NCBI GenBank assembly: GCA_018380195.1
Contig: JAGZUC010000009.1
Span: 7,722-71,721, forward strand
DNA length: 64,000 bases
Reading direction: 5' to 3'
Source: Collinsella sp.
Lineage (GTDB): Bacteria; Actinomycetota; Coriobacteriia; Coriobacteriales; Coriobacteriaceae
In this document: positions 7,072-16,320 of the stretch, one piece after another
Layout: every line of letters starts with the position of its first letter
Position numbering within the stretch: position 1 is the first letter of the stretch
The notes under the pieces: model-generated
The model's database searches: none
The model's input: the letters and a program-made list of their open reading frames with translations, nothing else
What the model was told of the DNA's origin: nothing
Made by a program: the position numbers and the translations under genes

Positions 7072-8538
7072 TTACTCGCCCTCCGAGGTCTCGGCATCGC
7101 CCGCGGCATCCGCCGCATTGACAACCTCGACGCCCTCATCCGCAGCATCGGCCACGTCAATGGCTTCAACGGCAACGTCCTCGCCAGCATCCTCGAGCTC
7201 CTCGTACTCCGAGAAGTCCTCGGCGCCCTCAAAGTCAAAGGCGCGCTGGCAAATGCGGACCTCATCGCCCGCACGACAACCGGCCTTCTCGAGCGCGTCG
7301 TCAACACCCATGCGCGCAAACTTATGCTGCAGGTAAATGACGGCTTCTTCGTTTTCCCAGTCGGTCTGAATGACCATGCGCTCGATGGCACGACCGAACA
7401 CGCGGAAGGCACCGGGCTCTTCCTGGACAATGCGGAAACGCTTCTCGCGCTGCAGGCGGCGACGCTCCCACTCCTCGTCGCGCAGGTCGACCGGCTCATC
7501 GGAGACCGCCAACTCGGCGCGGAGCTTGGCCACCTGCTCACCTACGGCTAGCATCAACGTATTGAGACCGGCGCCCGTCACGGCAGACACGGCAAAGAAC
7601 ATATGGCCATCGTCGAGCGCTGCGCGCTTGAGGTCGGCAATCTTATCGGCCGTGCCCGGCGCATCGCACTTGTTGGCGGCAACGATCTGCGGGCGCTCCG
7701 AAAGCTCGGCGCCATACTGCTCGAGCTCGCGGTTGATGATGCGATAGTCCTCAACCGGATCGCGATCCTCAAAACCGCCCGTCATGTCGACGACATGCAT
7801 GATCAGGGCCGTACGCTCAATGTGGCGCAGGAACTGGTGACCCAGGCCCTTGCCCTCGCTCGCGCCCTCGATGAGACCGGGAACGTCGGCAACGACGTAA
7901 GAATATTCGCCGGCACGCACCATGCCGAGGTTCGGCACGAGCGTGGTAAACGGATAGTCGGCAATCTTGGGACGGGCGGCACTCATGCGCGCGATGAGCG
8001 ATGACTTACCCACCGAGGGAAAGCCCACGAGCGCGGCATCGGCCATAAGCTTCATCTCGAGCTCGATCCAGTGCTCCTCGGCCGGCTCGCCCAGCTGAGC
8101 GAACGCGGGCGCGCGGCGCACCGAAGTCACAAAGTGCGTATTGCCGAGACCACCGGCGCCACCAGGGGCCACGACAACGCGCTCGCCATCGTGCACCAGA
8201 TCGGCAATCTCGAACATCGGGGTCTGCGTCTCGGGGTCGAGCTCGCGCACCACGGTGCCCATAGGGACCTTGAGAATCAGGTCCTCGCCGCTCTTACCGT
8301 TACGACGGGCGCCCTGCCCGTGCGTGCCGCGCTCAGCGCGGAAGTGATGCTTAAAGCGGTAATCGATCAGCGAAGACAGCTGAGCATCGGCCTGGATGAC
8401 GACATTGCCGCCACGACCGCCGTCGCCGCCATCGGGGCCGCCCTTGGGGACAAATGCCTCGCGCCTAAACGACATACATCCGGCTCCGCCGTCGCCGCCG
8501 CACACGTTAATGCGGCTGATATCGGTGAACTGTGACAA
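7072..8538 (-). CDS. obgE: Obg-family GTPase
   Basis: A 488-residue ribosome-associated GTPase. The glycine-rich Obg fold covers about residues 1-158 (CGGDGGAG, GGPDGGDGGRGG). The G1 loop GFPSVGKSS is at 172-180, DVPGLIEGA is G3 and ANKCDAP is G4. A C-terminal OCT domain follows, with a final acidic Ala/Glu/Asp-rich tail of about 45 residues. The start is TTG at 8538 with GGAGGCG upstream, because the conserved N-terminus MSQFTDISRINVCGGDGG begins there. It is the first gene after the rpmA terminator. Confidence 0.96.
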   Translation of the reverse strand: MSQFTDISRINVCGGDGGAGCMSFRREAFVPKGGPDGGDGGRGGNVVIQADAQLSSLIDYRFKHHFRAERGTHGQGARRNGKSGEDLILKVPMGTVVRELDPETQTPMFEIADLVHDGERVVVAPGGAGGLGNTHFVTSVRRAPAFAQLGEPAEEHWIELEMKLMADAALVGFPSVGKSSLIARMSAARPKIADYPFTTLVPNLGMVRAGEYSYVVADVPGLIEGASEGKGLGHQFLRHIERTALIMHVVDMTGGFEDRDPVEDYRIINRELEQYGAELSERPQIVAANKCDAPGTADKIADLKRAALDDGHMFFAVSAVTGAGLNTLMLAVGEQVAKLRAELAVSDEPVDLRDEEWERRRLQREKRFRIVQEEPGAFRVFGRAIERMVIQTDWENEEAVIYLQHKFARMGVDDALEKAGCRAGDEVRICQRAFDFEGAEDFSEYEELEDAGEDVAVEAIDVADAADEGVEVVNAADAAGDAETSEGE

Positions 8539-8552
8539 CAGAATCGCCTCCT

Positions 8553-8599
8553 ACAAAAAAGAGGGAGACCCTTGAATCCTAAAACTCAAGTGCCTCCCA
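8553..8599 (-). terminator. Intrinsic terminator after rpmA
   Basis: On the minus strand GGGAGGCACTTGA pairs imperfectly with TTCAAGGGTCTCCC, and TCTTTTTT follows. It lies between the rpmA stop and the obgE start, so it separates the ribosomal-protein transcript from the obgE operon, allowing some readthrough. Confidence 0.8.
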
Positions 8600-8623
8600 C
8601 ATATGTGCTCTATGAAGGGTGAA

Positions 8624-8881
8624 TTACGCGTTCGCGAGCGGGCGTACGCTGACCCTGTGCTTGATACCCTTGTGGAACTCAACGGTACCGTCGACCAGCG
8701 CGAACAGCGTGTCGTCCTTACCACGGCCAACGTTCTCACCCGGGTGGATGTGCGTGCCGTGCTGACGGACGAGAATCGTGCCCGTGGTTACCGTCTGGCC
8801 GGCATAGCGCTTCGTGCCAAGGCGCTGACCGCGGGAGTCACGGCCATTACGGGAGGAACCGAGTCCTTTTTTGTGTGCCAT
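8624..8881 (-). CDS. rpmA: Ribosomal protein L27
   Basis: An 85-residue large-subunit protein whose N-terminus reaches the peptidyl-transferase centre. It begins MAHKKGLGSSRNGRDSRGQR and has the typical core GTILVRQHGTHIHPGENVGRG. It starts MAHKKG directly, without the cleaved N-terminal extension found in many Firmicutes L27 proteins. It is downstream of rplU in the usual rplU-rpmA-obgE order. Confidence 0.97.
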   Translation of the reverse strand: MAHKKGLGSSRNGRDSRGQRLGTKRYAGQTVTTGTILVRQHGTHIHPGENVGRGKDDTLFALVDGTVEFHKGIKHRVSVRPLANA

Positions 8882-8914
8882 TGTGTATACCTACTCTTTC
8901 GTTACGAGTGTAAT

Positions 8915-9289
8915 CTACTCGGCGACGGGAGCCTCGGCAACAGCCTCGGCCTCTGCCTTGACAGCCTTCTTGGCGCGGGACGTAGCCTGGACCTTCACGA
9001 TCTTCAGCTTGGTGAGCTGCTGACGGTGACCCTTCAGACGACGATAGCGCTTACGCTTGTGGAACTTGAAGACCAGCTGCTTCTCGCCCTTGAACTGCTC
9101 AACGATCTGAGCGGTAACCTTGGCCTTGGCCAGCTTGTCGGGATCGGTGACGATCTTCTTACCATCGTTGAGGAAGATAACCGGCAGGGTGACCTTGTCG
9201 CCCTCATTGCCCTCGATCTTCTCGACGGTGATGACATCGTCGGTGGCGACCTTGTACTGCTTGCCGCCCGTGTTAACGATTGCGTACAT
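8915..9289 (-). CDS. rplU: Ribosomal protein L21
   Basis: A 124-residue large-subunit protein beginning MYAIVNTGGKQYKVATDD, with KFHKRKRYRRLKGHRQQLT near the end of the L21 fold and an Ala/Glu-rich tail after residue 105. The frame stays open for seven more codons upstream, but the ATG at 9289 is chosen because L21 proteins start here and GAAGGGC precedes it. It is transcribed from a strong promoter 40 bases upstream. Confidence 0.95.
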   Translation of the reverse strand: MYAIVNTGGKQYKVATDDVITVEKIEGNEGDKVTLPVIFLNDGKKIVTDPDKLAKAKVTAQIVEQFKGEKQLVFKFHKRKRYRRLKGHRQQLTKLKIVKVQATSRAKKAVKAEAEAVAEAPVAE

Positions 9290-9331
9290 GTTTACTTGCC
9301 CTTCATGCATCAGTTAGTGCAACAGCCGAAT

Positions 9332-9360
9332 ATAGTAGCAGGCGAAAATACCCCCGTCAA
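9332..9360 (-). promoter_or_regulatory. Strong vegetative-type promoter of rplU-rpmA
   Basis: Minus strand TTGACG (9360-9355), 17 bases, TACTAT (9337-9332). The -35 box overlaps the stop codon of the upstream DUF2344 gene, and transcription would begin near 9325, leaving a leader of about 35 bases. Confidence 0.75.
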
Positions 9361-10169
9361 CGAGTATGTGGAGCAAATCCACAAGTTCGCACAGGTATGG
9401 GGCTGACGAGTCGGCCCTCGTCGTCCTCGCATGCTTGATTCTGACGCTCGACATCGTAGGAGCAGATGGTCACGAGGTCTTGCATACCGGTGGAAACAAT
9501 AGGTGCATCCACGCCCGGGGTCAAGCCCTGCAACAAAACATCAGCAGCAGAAAGCAAAATTTCCGGACGCATAGAGCCCTCGTTGTCGGCATGGGTGTCG
9601 AGCATGAGAACCAAATGGTCCGGGCGCTCCCCCGCCGTGAGCTCATAGCCAACGAGCGTGTGATCCAAATCCAAGCGCTTGCTCTTTTTGCCGCGCGCGT
9701 AGTCGATGCCATGATCCGCGCGCAGCGTGTCGATCGCACGACGCACCTCGTCGGCGCTTACGGGCGCCTCGGGATCCAGGTGTAAGTCGATGCGATACGA
9801 CAGGCGCGTGAGCTGCGCCGTCAATGCCGGCGTGCGCACGTCGATGTACGCCGCCTCGATGGGCGCCAGATCGGCCGGAGACGCCGCAGCTAGGCGCTCA
9901 AACGCCTCGTCGAGCGCCACGAACTCGGTCATAAACAGGTCATACCACTCGCAGGTCGACGACGTACCAACCGGTAGCGCCGAAGAGAAGCCCACGCGCA
10001 TGTGCGGAGAGAAGCCCTGCGTGACGGCATAGGGAAGTCCCGCACGGCGCACGATGCGCTCAATGGTATGGATTACTTCGAGATGGCCCAGGTACTTAAG
10101 GCGATCGCGCTTGCCATAGCGAACACGAAGTCTAAAGAGCGAGGGGTTGTCGGTCAGGCGCTCACTCAT
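9357..10169 (-). CDS. DUF2344 / TIGR03936-family protein
   Basis: A 270-residue protein recognised by LRVRYGKRDRLKYLGHLEVI and GFSPHMRVGFSSALPVGTSS, the conserved start of the DUF2344 family. In many actinobacteria and clostridia this family is encoded beside, or fused to, a TIGR03960-type radical SAM protein. Its function is unknown; RNA modification is often suggested. Its ATG overlaps the radical-SAM stop codon (ATGA), indicating translational coupling. The C-terminal 60 residues are poorly conserved. Confidence 0.85.
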   Translation of the reverse strand: MSERLTDNPSLFRLRVRYGKRDRLKYLGHLEVIHTIERIVRRAGLPYAVTQGFSPHMRVGFSSALPVGTSSTCEWYDLFMTEFVALDEAFERLAAASPADLAPIEAAYIDVRTPALTAQLTRLSYRIDLHLDPEAPVSADEVRRAIDTLRADHGIDYARGKKSKRLDLDHTLVGYELTAGERPDHLVLMLDTHADNEGSMRPEILLSAADVLLQGLTPGVDAPIVSTGMQDLVTICSYDVERQNQACEDDEGRLVSPIPVRTCGFAPHTR

Positions 10170-12043
10170 GCGCGATCACCCATCAATACATTCTTGGCGT
10201 GGAGCGTGGGGCAGATCCCGCAGCCGGTGCACGACGTGCGGGTACAGTCGGGAGTCGTGACGCCCTCGAGCGAGCGACGGTACTCGCGCTCGAGGAAGCC
10301 GCGCGTGCAGCCGGGGCTCACGTGCTCCCACGGCAGGCGCCAGTCCAACTCGTAGGGCAGGTGCACGAGCTCATTGAGGTCGATGCCGTTTTTGGCAGCA
10401 GCTTCCTTCCAGTTATCGAGCGAGAAATGCTCTACCCAGGCGTCAAAGCGAGAGCCCGAGCGCCAAGCATCGATGATGACGGGCGTCATGTCGCGACCGG
10501 CGCGGGACAGCGCGGCCTCGATGAGCGAAGTCTCGGCATCGTGGTAATGCACGCGGACGGCACGGTTGCGAACGCTCGTGATAAGCAGCTTCTGGCGACG
10601 CTTGACGTCGTCGTAGTCGAGCTGCGGGCACCACTGGAACGGCGTGGCAGCCTTGGGGATAAAGACCGAAACCGAGATGGACACCGAGATCGAGCCGCGA
10701 CGAGCCTTGGGCACCACGGAACGACCGAGCTCCAGCACGTGATCGGCCAGATTGGCGATGGCCACGATGTCCTCGTCGCGCTCGCCGGGAAGGCCCATCA
10801 TAAAGTAGAGCTTCATACGGTTCCAGCCGGCCTCGAAGGCCGCCTTGGCCGCACGGTCCAAGTCCTCCTCGGTCACGTTCTTGTTAATGATGTCGCGCAT
10901 GCGCTGGCTGCCGGCCTCGGGCGCGAACGTCAGGCCGCCCTTCTTTTCGCCGGCGACCGACTCGGCCATATCCACGCCAAACGAATCCAGGCGCTGCGAC
11001 GGAATAGACACGCGAATACCCGTATCCTCCAGGCGACGGTTGAGCCTGCCGAGCACGTCGCGAATGCAGGAGTGGTCGGTCGTGGAGAGCGAGGTCAGCG
11101 ACACCTCGTCATAGCCGGTCTTTTCCAGACCCTGAATCACCGACGAGACGATCTGGTCGGCCGAGCGCTCGCGCACCGGGCGATACGTCATGCCGGCCTG
11201 GCAAAAACGACAGCCGCGGGCGCAGCCGCGCAGGATCTCGATAGACAGGCGGTCGTGGACTAGCTGCGCATAGGGTACGCACGACTGCGACAGCGGATTC
11301 GTGGCGCCGAAATCCTCGACGACGCGTTTGTAGACCACAGTAGGCGCATCCTTGCCTTCACGCGGCACGGTGTAGCCATGCGGCGAGCAGGGCTCGTCGT
11401 GACGAACCTCATAGAGCGACGGCACGTAGTTGCCGGCAATGGATGCAAGCTGCTCAACAATCTGCGCGCGCGGGACTCCTTCGTCACGCAGGCGGCGATG
11501 CAGCTGGCAGGTCTCGAGCAGCGATTCCTCGCCCTCACCGATGAGGATGGCATCGAAGAAGGCCGCGTACGGCTCGGGGTTGTACACCGAGGGGCCGCCG
11601 GCGATGATGATGGGGTCATCTTCACCTCGGTCGGCCGCTAACAGCGGAATGCCAGCGAGGTCGAGTGCCTCGAGGAAGTTCGTCACCGCCATCTCGTGCG
11701 GCACATGCAGACCGACGATATCAAACGAAGCGACCGGCGCTGCACCCTCGAGCGAGAGCAGCGGAATGCCTGCCTCGCGCATAGCGTCACCCATATCGGG
11801 CCACGGCACATAGCCGCGCTCGCAGGAGATGCCCTCGGCCTGGTTAAGGATGTTGTAGAGGATGGCGATGCCCTGGTTGGGCAGACCAACCTCGTACACA
11901 TCCGGGTAGATCAGGCAGCAACGGTAGTCGGCATCGGCCTTGGAAAGCGTGCCCCACTCGTGATCGATATAGCGACTCGGCTTCTCGACCTTGGCGAGCA
12001 ACGGCTCAATTAAATGAAAACAGTCTTGGTATGCAACGCGCAA
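10166..12043 (-). CDS. TIGR03960-family radical SAM protein with B12-binding-like domain
   Basis: A 625-residue protein. An N-terminal cobalamin-binding-like domain (about 40-200, with PDVYEVGLPNQGIAILYNIL) precedes a radical-SAM core. Its 4Fe-4S cysteines are Cys274, Cys278 and Cys281 in CARGCRFCQAG. The C-terminus carries further cysteines (TRTSCTGCGICP), possibly a second cluster or zinc site. The substrate is unknown. The TTG start at 12043 has AAGGGG upstream and precedes the conserved N-terminus. It forms a coupled pair with the DUF2344 gene, and the two lie next to rplU as in many actinobacterial genomes. Confidence 0.88.
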   Translation of the reverse strand: MRVAYQDCFHLIEPLLAKVEKPSRYIDHEWGTLSKADADYRCCLIYPDVYEVGLPNQGIAILYNILNQAEGISCERGYVPWPDMGDAMREAGIPLLSLEGAAPVASFDIVGLHVPHEMAVTNFLEALDLAGIPLLAADRGEDDPIIIAGGPSVYNPEPYAAFFDAILIGEGEESLLETCQLHRRLRDEGVPRAQIVEQLASIAGNYVPSLYEVRHDEPCSPHGYTVPREGKDAPTVVYKRVVEDFGATNPLSQSCVPYAQLVHDRLSIEILRGCARGCRFCQAGMTYRPVRERSADQIVSSVIQGLEKTGYDEVSLTSLSTTDHSCIRDVLGRLNRRLEDTGIRVSIPSQRLDSFGVDMAESVAGEKKGGLTFAPEAGSQRMRDIINKNVTEEDLDRAAKAAFEAGWNRMKLYFMMGLPGERDEDIVAIANLADHVLELGRSVVPKARRGSISVSISVSVFIPKAATPFQWCPQLDYDDVKRRQKLLITSVRNRAVRVHYHDAETSLIEAALSRAGRDMTPVIIDAWRSGSRFDAWVEHFSLDNWKEAAAKNGIDLNELVHLPYELDWRLPWEHVSPGCTRGFLEREYRRSLEGVTTPDCTRTSCTGCGICPTLHAKNVLMGDRA

Positions 12044-12053
12044 CGGAAAACCC

Positions 12054-12983
12054 CTAAGCAGCGAGATCTGATGCGTCCTGATAGGACGCCATAGGACGGG
12101 TAGCGCCCGCGACCGTGGTCACCAGATCGCGAACGCGGGAGAACGTGGCAGTGACCACCTCGTTGGCACGGCTGTAGTCGACATCGCGCTCGTAGAGCGA
12201 AACGAGCGCACGGCCCATGCCGTAGGTGCCCGCGGCAGCAGTGAGCGCCTTGACGGCAAACCCAATATGCGGCGTCTGCTTGACGAGCGCGCGGGTGACC
12301 GCGCGGATCACAAGACCGCCGGCAAGCACGCCGGCGACCTCGTAGCCGCGCTCGGGCTTAATGCCGCGTCCAAAGACGGCAGCGAGCTCAAAGAGCATGC
12401 CCACCTGCGCCAGCGCCATAACGGGATAATCGGCGCCCGGCAAAAACACCAAAGCCCCGGTCGCCATATTGGTGAGCGCACACGAGGTGATGATGCGGTT
12501 GGCCGCCGCGATGCGCATGAAGGCAAAGTTCGCCGCAAAAGCCGTTTCCTTGTCCGTGCGATCGAGAATCCAGCGGGCAAGCGTCTCGAGCAGATACGTC
12601 TTATCGGTTGCCGCTACCACGCCAAGCATGGGCGTGGACTCCTCGATAAACGGCACCTCCACAGCAGACTCGGCAAGCACGCACACGGGCGCGCCGGCGA
12701 TCACGAGCTCCTGCACGGCACTCTCCAAGCGGTCGGAACCACACGAGAGCACCAGCACCACATCGGTATCGGTCTTTGGAGCAATTCGCTCCTCCCCTAG
12801 ACGCTCGACGCGCACAATGCCCGAGGTCGTCTGCGGCACAAAGGCATCACGCACCGTCTCGGCCAGAAAGCGCGAGGCAGACGAATCCAGATAGACCGAG
12901 ACGCGCACCGGCGTATCGGAATCCTTCTTAACGGACGCGCCCATCTTAAAAGCGCTGGTCAGCTTATCTACGGGAATTTTCAT
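12054..12983 (-). CDS. DUF697-like membrane-associated protein
   Basis: A 309-residue protein of unknown function. Residues 20-150 form an alpha/beta region (VRVSVYLDSSASRFLAETVR, DVVLVLSCGSDRLE). Residues 155-235 contain hydrophobic helices (ALTNMATGALVFLPGADYPV, MALAQVGMLFELAAVFGRG) that resemble the DUF697/YcjF domain often joined to GTPases, but no P-loop is present. The ATG at 12983 has a good GAGGGG site. It sits between rodA and the radical-SAM gene with short gaps, at the end of the mre-rod run, so a cell-envelope link is plausible but unproven. Confidence 0.6.
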   Translation of the reverse strand: MKIPVDKLTSAFKMGASVKKDSDTPVRVSVYLDSSASRFLAETVRDAFVPQTTSGIVRVERLGEERIAPKTDTDVVLVLSCGSDRLESAVQELVIAGAPVCVLAESAVEVPFIEESTPMLGVVAATDKTYLLETLARWILDRTDKETAFAANFAFMRIAAANRIITSCALTNMATGALVFLPGADYPVMALAQVGMLFELAAVFGRGIKPERGYEVAGVLAGGLVIRAVTRALVKQTPHIGFAVKALTAAAGTYGMGRALVSLYERDVDYSRANEVVTATFSRVRDLVTTVAGATRPMASYQDASDLAA

Positions 12984-13001
12984 AGCAAACCCCTCCAGCG
13001 G

Positions 13002-14228
13002 TTACGCGGCGCCCGAACGATGCCGCCATATGGATTGTACGATACCCACCGTCAGCAGCTGAATCATCATCGAAGACGAACCGAAGCTAATAAACGGTAG
13101 CGGAATACCGGTAATCGGCATCATGCCGATGCACATGCCGATGTTTTCGAAGGTCTGGAACGCCCACATGCCAACGATGCCAACACACGAAAGACGCAAA
13201 AACAGGGACTCGCACTTAAAGGCGACGCGAATCGTCGAAAAGATCAACAGCACGTAGAGGCACAGGAGCAAAAAGGAACCGCAAAAGCCAAAGGTCTCGG
13301 ACAGGAAGGCGAAGACGAAGTCGGTGTGGAACTCAGGCAGAAAGCCGCCGGCCGACTGCGTCGCATGGCCCAAACCCTTACCAAAGAAGCCGCCCGAGCC
13401 AACGGCGATAAGCGACTGCTGCAGGTTGTAGGCATCGTCCGAATCGGCATTATCGGGGTCGATAAAGACCGTCAGACGGTTCATCTGGTACTGCTTGATG
13501 AGCACATCGTAGCCGAGCAACGAATCAAAGACCGAATCAAGCGCCAGAACGAGGGCCACCAGACCCACGAGCAGGGCCAGGGTCGACAGCACCCATTCGC
13601 GGCGTGCACCGCTCATACAAATGACGATGGCGCCCGAAACAAGCACGACCAGGCCCGAGCCCAGGTCGCCCATGGCAACGACGGCCAAAAACGGAATGGA
13701 CAGCATGCCGCAGAGCTTGACGTAGTCGCGAACGGTATCGATGCGACCGTTATACTGCGAGCCAAGCGTAGCAATAAAGAAGATGGTGATGAGCTTGGCA
13801 AGCTCAACCGGCTGGAATGTCAAGCCGATACCGGGAATCTTGATCCAGCCCGTCATGCCCAGACCGCCCGTATAGGACAGACCTGGAATCTTGGGCGAGA
13901 GGATCACGATCAGGTCGATGACGAGCAACGCCGTCGAGAAATTGGAAATACCGCGCAGGTCGGTACGCCAGACCAGCACCGCCAGCACCGTACCGATTCC
14001 AATTCCCAGCAGATGGCGTGAGAACGAAGCGTCGGCCTTAAACTGCGAAGCCGACCAGATAATGATGGCGCCGTAGGCGACGAGGGCCACAGTAGCCACG
14101 AGCACACCGATATGCACCTTTTGGCGAAACGTGCCGCGCGAGGCCGAAAGTTGCTTGTTGACACGGTCCAGGCTGCTGCGAGAACCGGTCTTGGTTGAAC
14201 GGAACAGATCCGCCGGAGAAAAATCCAT
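13002..14228 (-). CDS. rodA: Rod-shape SEDS glycosyltransferase RodA
   Basis: A 408-residue polytopic protein of the FtsW/RodA/SpoVE family, the peptidoglycan polymerase of the elongasome, partner of PBP2. It has about ten membrane segments. Family signatures include QPVELAKL, the extracellular loop region QQSLIAVGSGGFFGKGLG, and PITGIPLPFISFGSSSM near the C-terminus. The first 40 residues are a cytoplasmic Ser/Arg-rich extension. The ATG at 14228 has AGGAGG upstream. It directly follows mrdA, as expected of the SEDS-bPBP pair. Confidence 0.94.
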   Translation of the reverse strand: MDFSPADLFRSTKTGSRSSLDRVNKQLSASRGTFRQKVHIGVLVATVALVAYGAIIIWSASQFKADASFSRHLLGIGIGTVLAVLVWRTDLRGISNFSTALLVIDLIVILSPKIPGLSYTGGLGMTGWIKIPGIGLTFQPVELAKLITIFFIATLGSQYNGRIDTVRDYVKLCGMLSIPFLAVVAMGDLGSGLVVLVSGAIVICMSGARREWVLSTLALLVGLVALVLALDSVFDSLLGYDVLIKQYQMNRLTVFIDPDNADSDDAYNLQQSLIAVGSGGFFGKGLGHATQSAGGFLPEFHTDFVFAFLSETFGFCGSFLLLCLYVLLIFSTIRVAFKCESLFLRLSCVGIVGMWAFQTFENIGMCIGMMPITGIPLPFISFGSSSMMIQLLTVGIVQSIWRHRSGAA

Positions 14229-14237
14229 CGCAACCTC

Positions 14238-16307
14238 CTATCGAACCGAAGAATCGCCCGAGGCCGAAGAGGTATCGGGCTCGTCATAAATCACGCCGAG
14301 CACGTCGCGCACGACATGCATCGCGGTATCTGAGCCACCGCCGCCCTGCTCCAGGACGGTAGCGATGACATACTTGGGGTCATCGGCCGGTGCATAGGCG
14401 CAGAACCACGCGTATTCATCCTCGCCACTTTTCTCGCCCGTGCCCGACTTGCCGTATACCTGCGGCGTCAGGGTGCCAAAGTGAGCCGCCAGGGACGTCG
14501 ATGCCGTGTAAATCACGTCGTGCATGCCGTTGCGAACAAGAGCCAAATCCGAATCGCTGTTGATCTTGGCCTCCAGGCGCTTCTTCTTGCCCTTGCCGTT
14601 GTACTTATAGGCATCGCCGTCGCCATCGCGCGACACGGCAGACAAAAACACGTGAGGCACGTACTGTTTGCCGCCGTTGGCAAGACCCATATAGGCACAC
14701 GCCATCTGCAGGGGCGTCACCAGGATGTCGCCCTGACCGATGGCAATGTTGGTCATATCGCCGGCATTCCACTTGCGGTCCTCGGCAGATGCGTCGGTGA
14801 AGTACGACTCTTTCCACTCGGCATCGGGAATACGGCCCGCGCCCTCACTCGGCAGATCGATACCGCAGGTCTTGCCTAGACCCCAGCGACGAAAGACCTC
14901 CTGCAGACCCTCGGGATGTTGCTCGTCATAAAAGAACGCCTTGCCCATGTCGTAGAAAACAGGGTCGCACGAGTTGGCGATACCCGACTGCAGCGTCATG
15001 GTGCCGTGGCCGGAATGCAGCCAGCAGTACTTGCCCCACGACTTGCCCAGACCCGTCCAATAACCCGTGCAGTTGGTCGTCTGCCCCGACGTGTAGGTTC
15101 CAAACTCAAGACCGGCCAGTGCCGAGAGCGGCTTGATGGTCGAGGCCGACATGTACTGTCCGCTAATGGCGCGGTTGAGCAGCGGGTGGGAACCCTTGTC
15201 ATCATTGAGCTCGGTCCACACGTCATTTGAGACGCCGCCGATAAAGACAGACGGATCGAACTTGGGCTGGCTCGCCATGCCCAGAATCTCGCCATTGTTG
15301 GGATCGAGGCACACCACAGCGCCGTTGCCGGCATTGCTGTAGCCAGTGGTCTTGGCAAGTTCGATAGCGCTCGCCAGTGCCGACTCGCAGGCCTGTTGGA
15401 TCTTAAGGTCGAGCGTGAGCTTAATGTCGGAGCCGGCCTTCGCGGGCACGGCGCCGGCCTGACCGGTCACATTGCCCGAGGCATCGACCTTGACGGTCTG
15501 CTCGCCACGAATACCCTGCAGCAGGTTTTCGTAGTAGCTCTCAACGCCCGCCTGGCCCACGATATCGCCCGACTGGTACGTAATCTTGCCAGCAGAGGCA
15601 TCATCATCGCCAGAGGTTTTCTTATTCTGGGCCTCGAGCTGCTCGGAGGTAATGGTGCCGGTATAGCCCAAGATATGGCATGCCGTCTCGCCATATGGAT
15701 ACTGGCGCTCGGTACGCTCGGCAATCTTGACGCCCGGGAACTCGCCGGCATGTTCCTGAATATAGGCAACCGTGGAGCGACGGACGTCCGTCGCGATGGT
15801 ATGCAGGCTCTGAGCGCCCTCTGTATTGTCCTGAATATTGCGAAGGACCGCCACGTAAGGCATTCCAAGCACGTTGGCAAGATGGCGAACCAGAACCTCA
15901 TCCTCGGCAAGGTCGCGGTAGGCCACGACGGCAAGTGAGGGACGGTTCTGGACAAGCGCCACACCATTGCGGTCGAGGATGCGACCGCGCACAGCGGGTG
16001 TGGTTACGGTGCGAGTCTGATTACTATTAGCCTGCTTCTCGTAATAGTCCGACGAGACCATCTGCATGCCCCACAGCTTGACGGCAAGTGCCGCAAACAT
16101 CGCGCCCACACCCGTGGTGAGGATGGAAAAGCGGCCCTTAAAGGCGGTCGCCGCGGTATTGCCCTCGCCCTCGGTGGCGCGCGGGGCCGTTCCATGCTGC
16201 GTATCGTAGGTAAAACGGGAATCGCCACGACGCATGATGACCAGCGCGACCACGATGGCCACAACCAGCACGATACCGGCGATAATAACCGTCAACTGGG
16301 AAGACAT
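14238..16307 (-). CDS. mrdA: Penicillin-binding protein 2 (class B transpeptidase)
   Basis: A 689-residue elongasome transpeptidase. The PBP dimerisation domain begins VRGRILDRNGVALVQNRPSL (about 107). Catalytic motifs are SxxK at Ser389-Lys392 (ASTIKPLSAL), SCD at 446-448, and KSGTGE near 615. The N-terminus has two hydrophobic stretches (about 5-25 and 62-80) instead of the usual one, so its topology may be unusual. It is encoded between mreD and rodA with short gaps. Confidence 0.94.
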   Translation of the reverse strand: MSSQLTVIIAGIVLVVAIVVALVIMRRGDSRFTYDTQHGTAPRATEGEGNTAATAFKGRFSILTTGVGAMFAALAVKLWGMQMVSSDYYEKQANSNQTRTVTTPAVRGRILDRNGVALVQNRPSLAVVAYRDLAEDEVLVRHLANVLGMPYVAVLRNIQDNTEGAQSLHTIATDVRRSTVAYIQEHAGEFPGVKIAERTERQYPYGETACHILGYTGTITSEQLEAQNKKTSGDDDASAGKITYQSGDIVGQAGVESYYENLLQGIRGEQTVKVDASGNVTGQAGAVPAKAGSDIKLTLDLKIQQACESALASAIELAKTTGYSNAGNGAVVCLDPNNGEILGMASQPKFDPSVFIGGVSNDVWTELNDDKGSHPLLNRAISGQYMSASTIKPLSALAGLEFGTYTSGQTTNCTGYWTGLGKSWGKYCWLHSGHGTMTLQSGIANSCDPVFYDMGKAFFYDEQHPEGLQEVFRRWGLGKTCGIDLPSEGAGRIPDAEWKESYFTDASAEDRKWNAGDMTNIAIGQGDILVTPLQMACAYMGLANGGKQYVPHVFLSAVSRDGDGDAYKYNGKGKKKRLEAKINSDSDLALVRNGMHDVIYTASTSLAAHFGTLTPQVYGKSGTGEKSGEDEYAWFCAYAPADDPKYVIATVLEQGGGGSDTAMHVVRDVLGVIYDEPDTSSASGDSSVR

Positions 16308-16320
16308 CTATGGGCCTCCC

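Noticed and set aside
14238..14500. SCD instead of SxN in PBP2 as a possible defect
   Set aside because: SCD is usual at this position in PBP2-type class B enzymes, so it was not treated as a missing motif.
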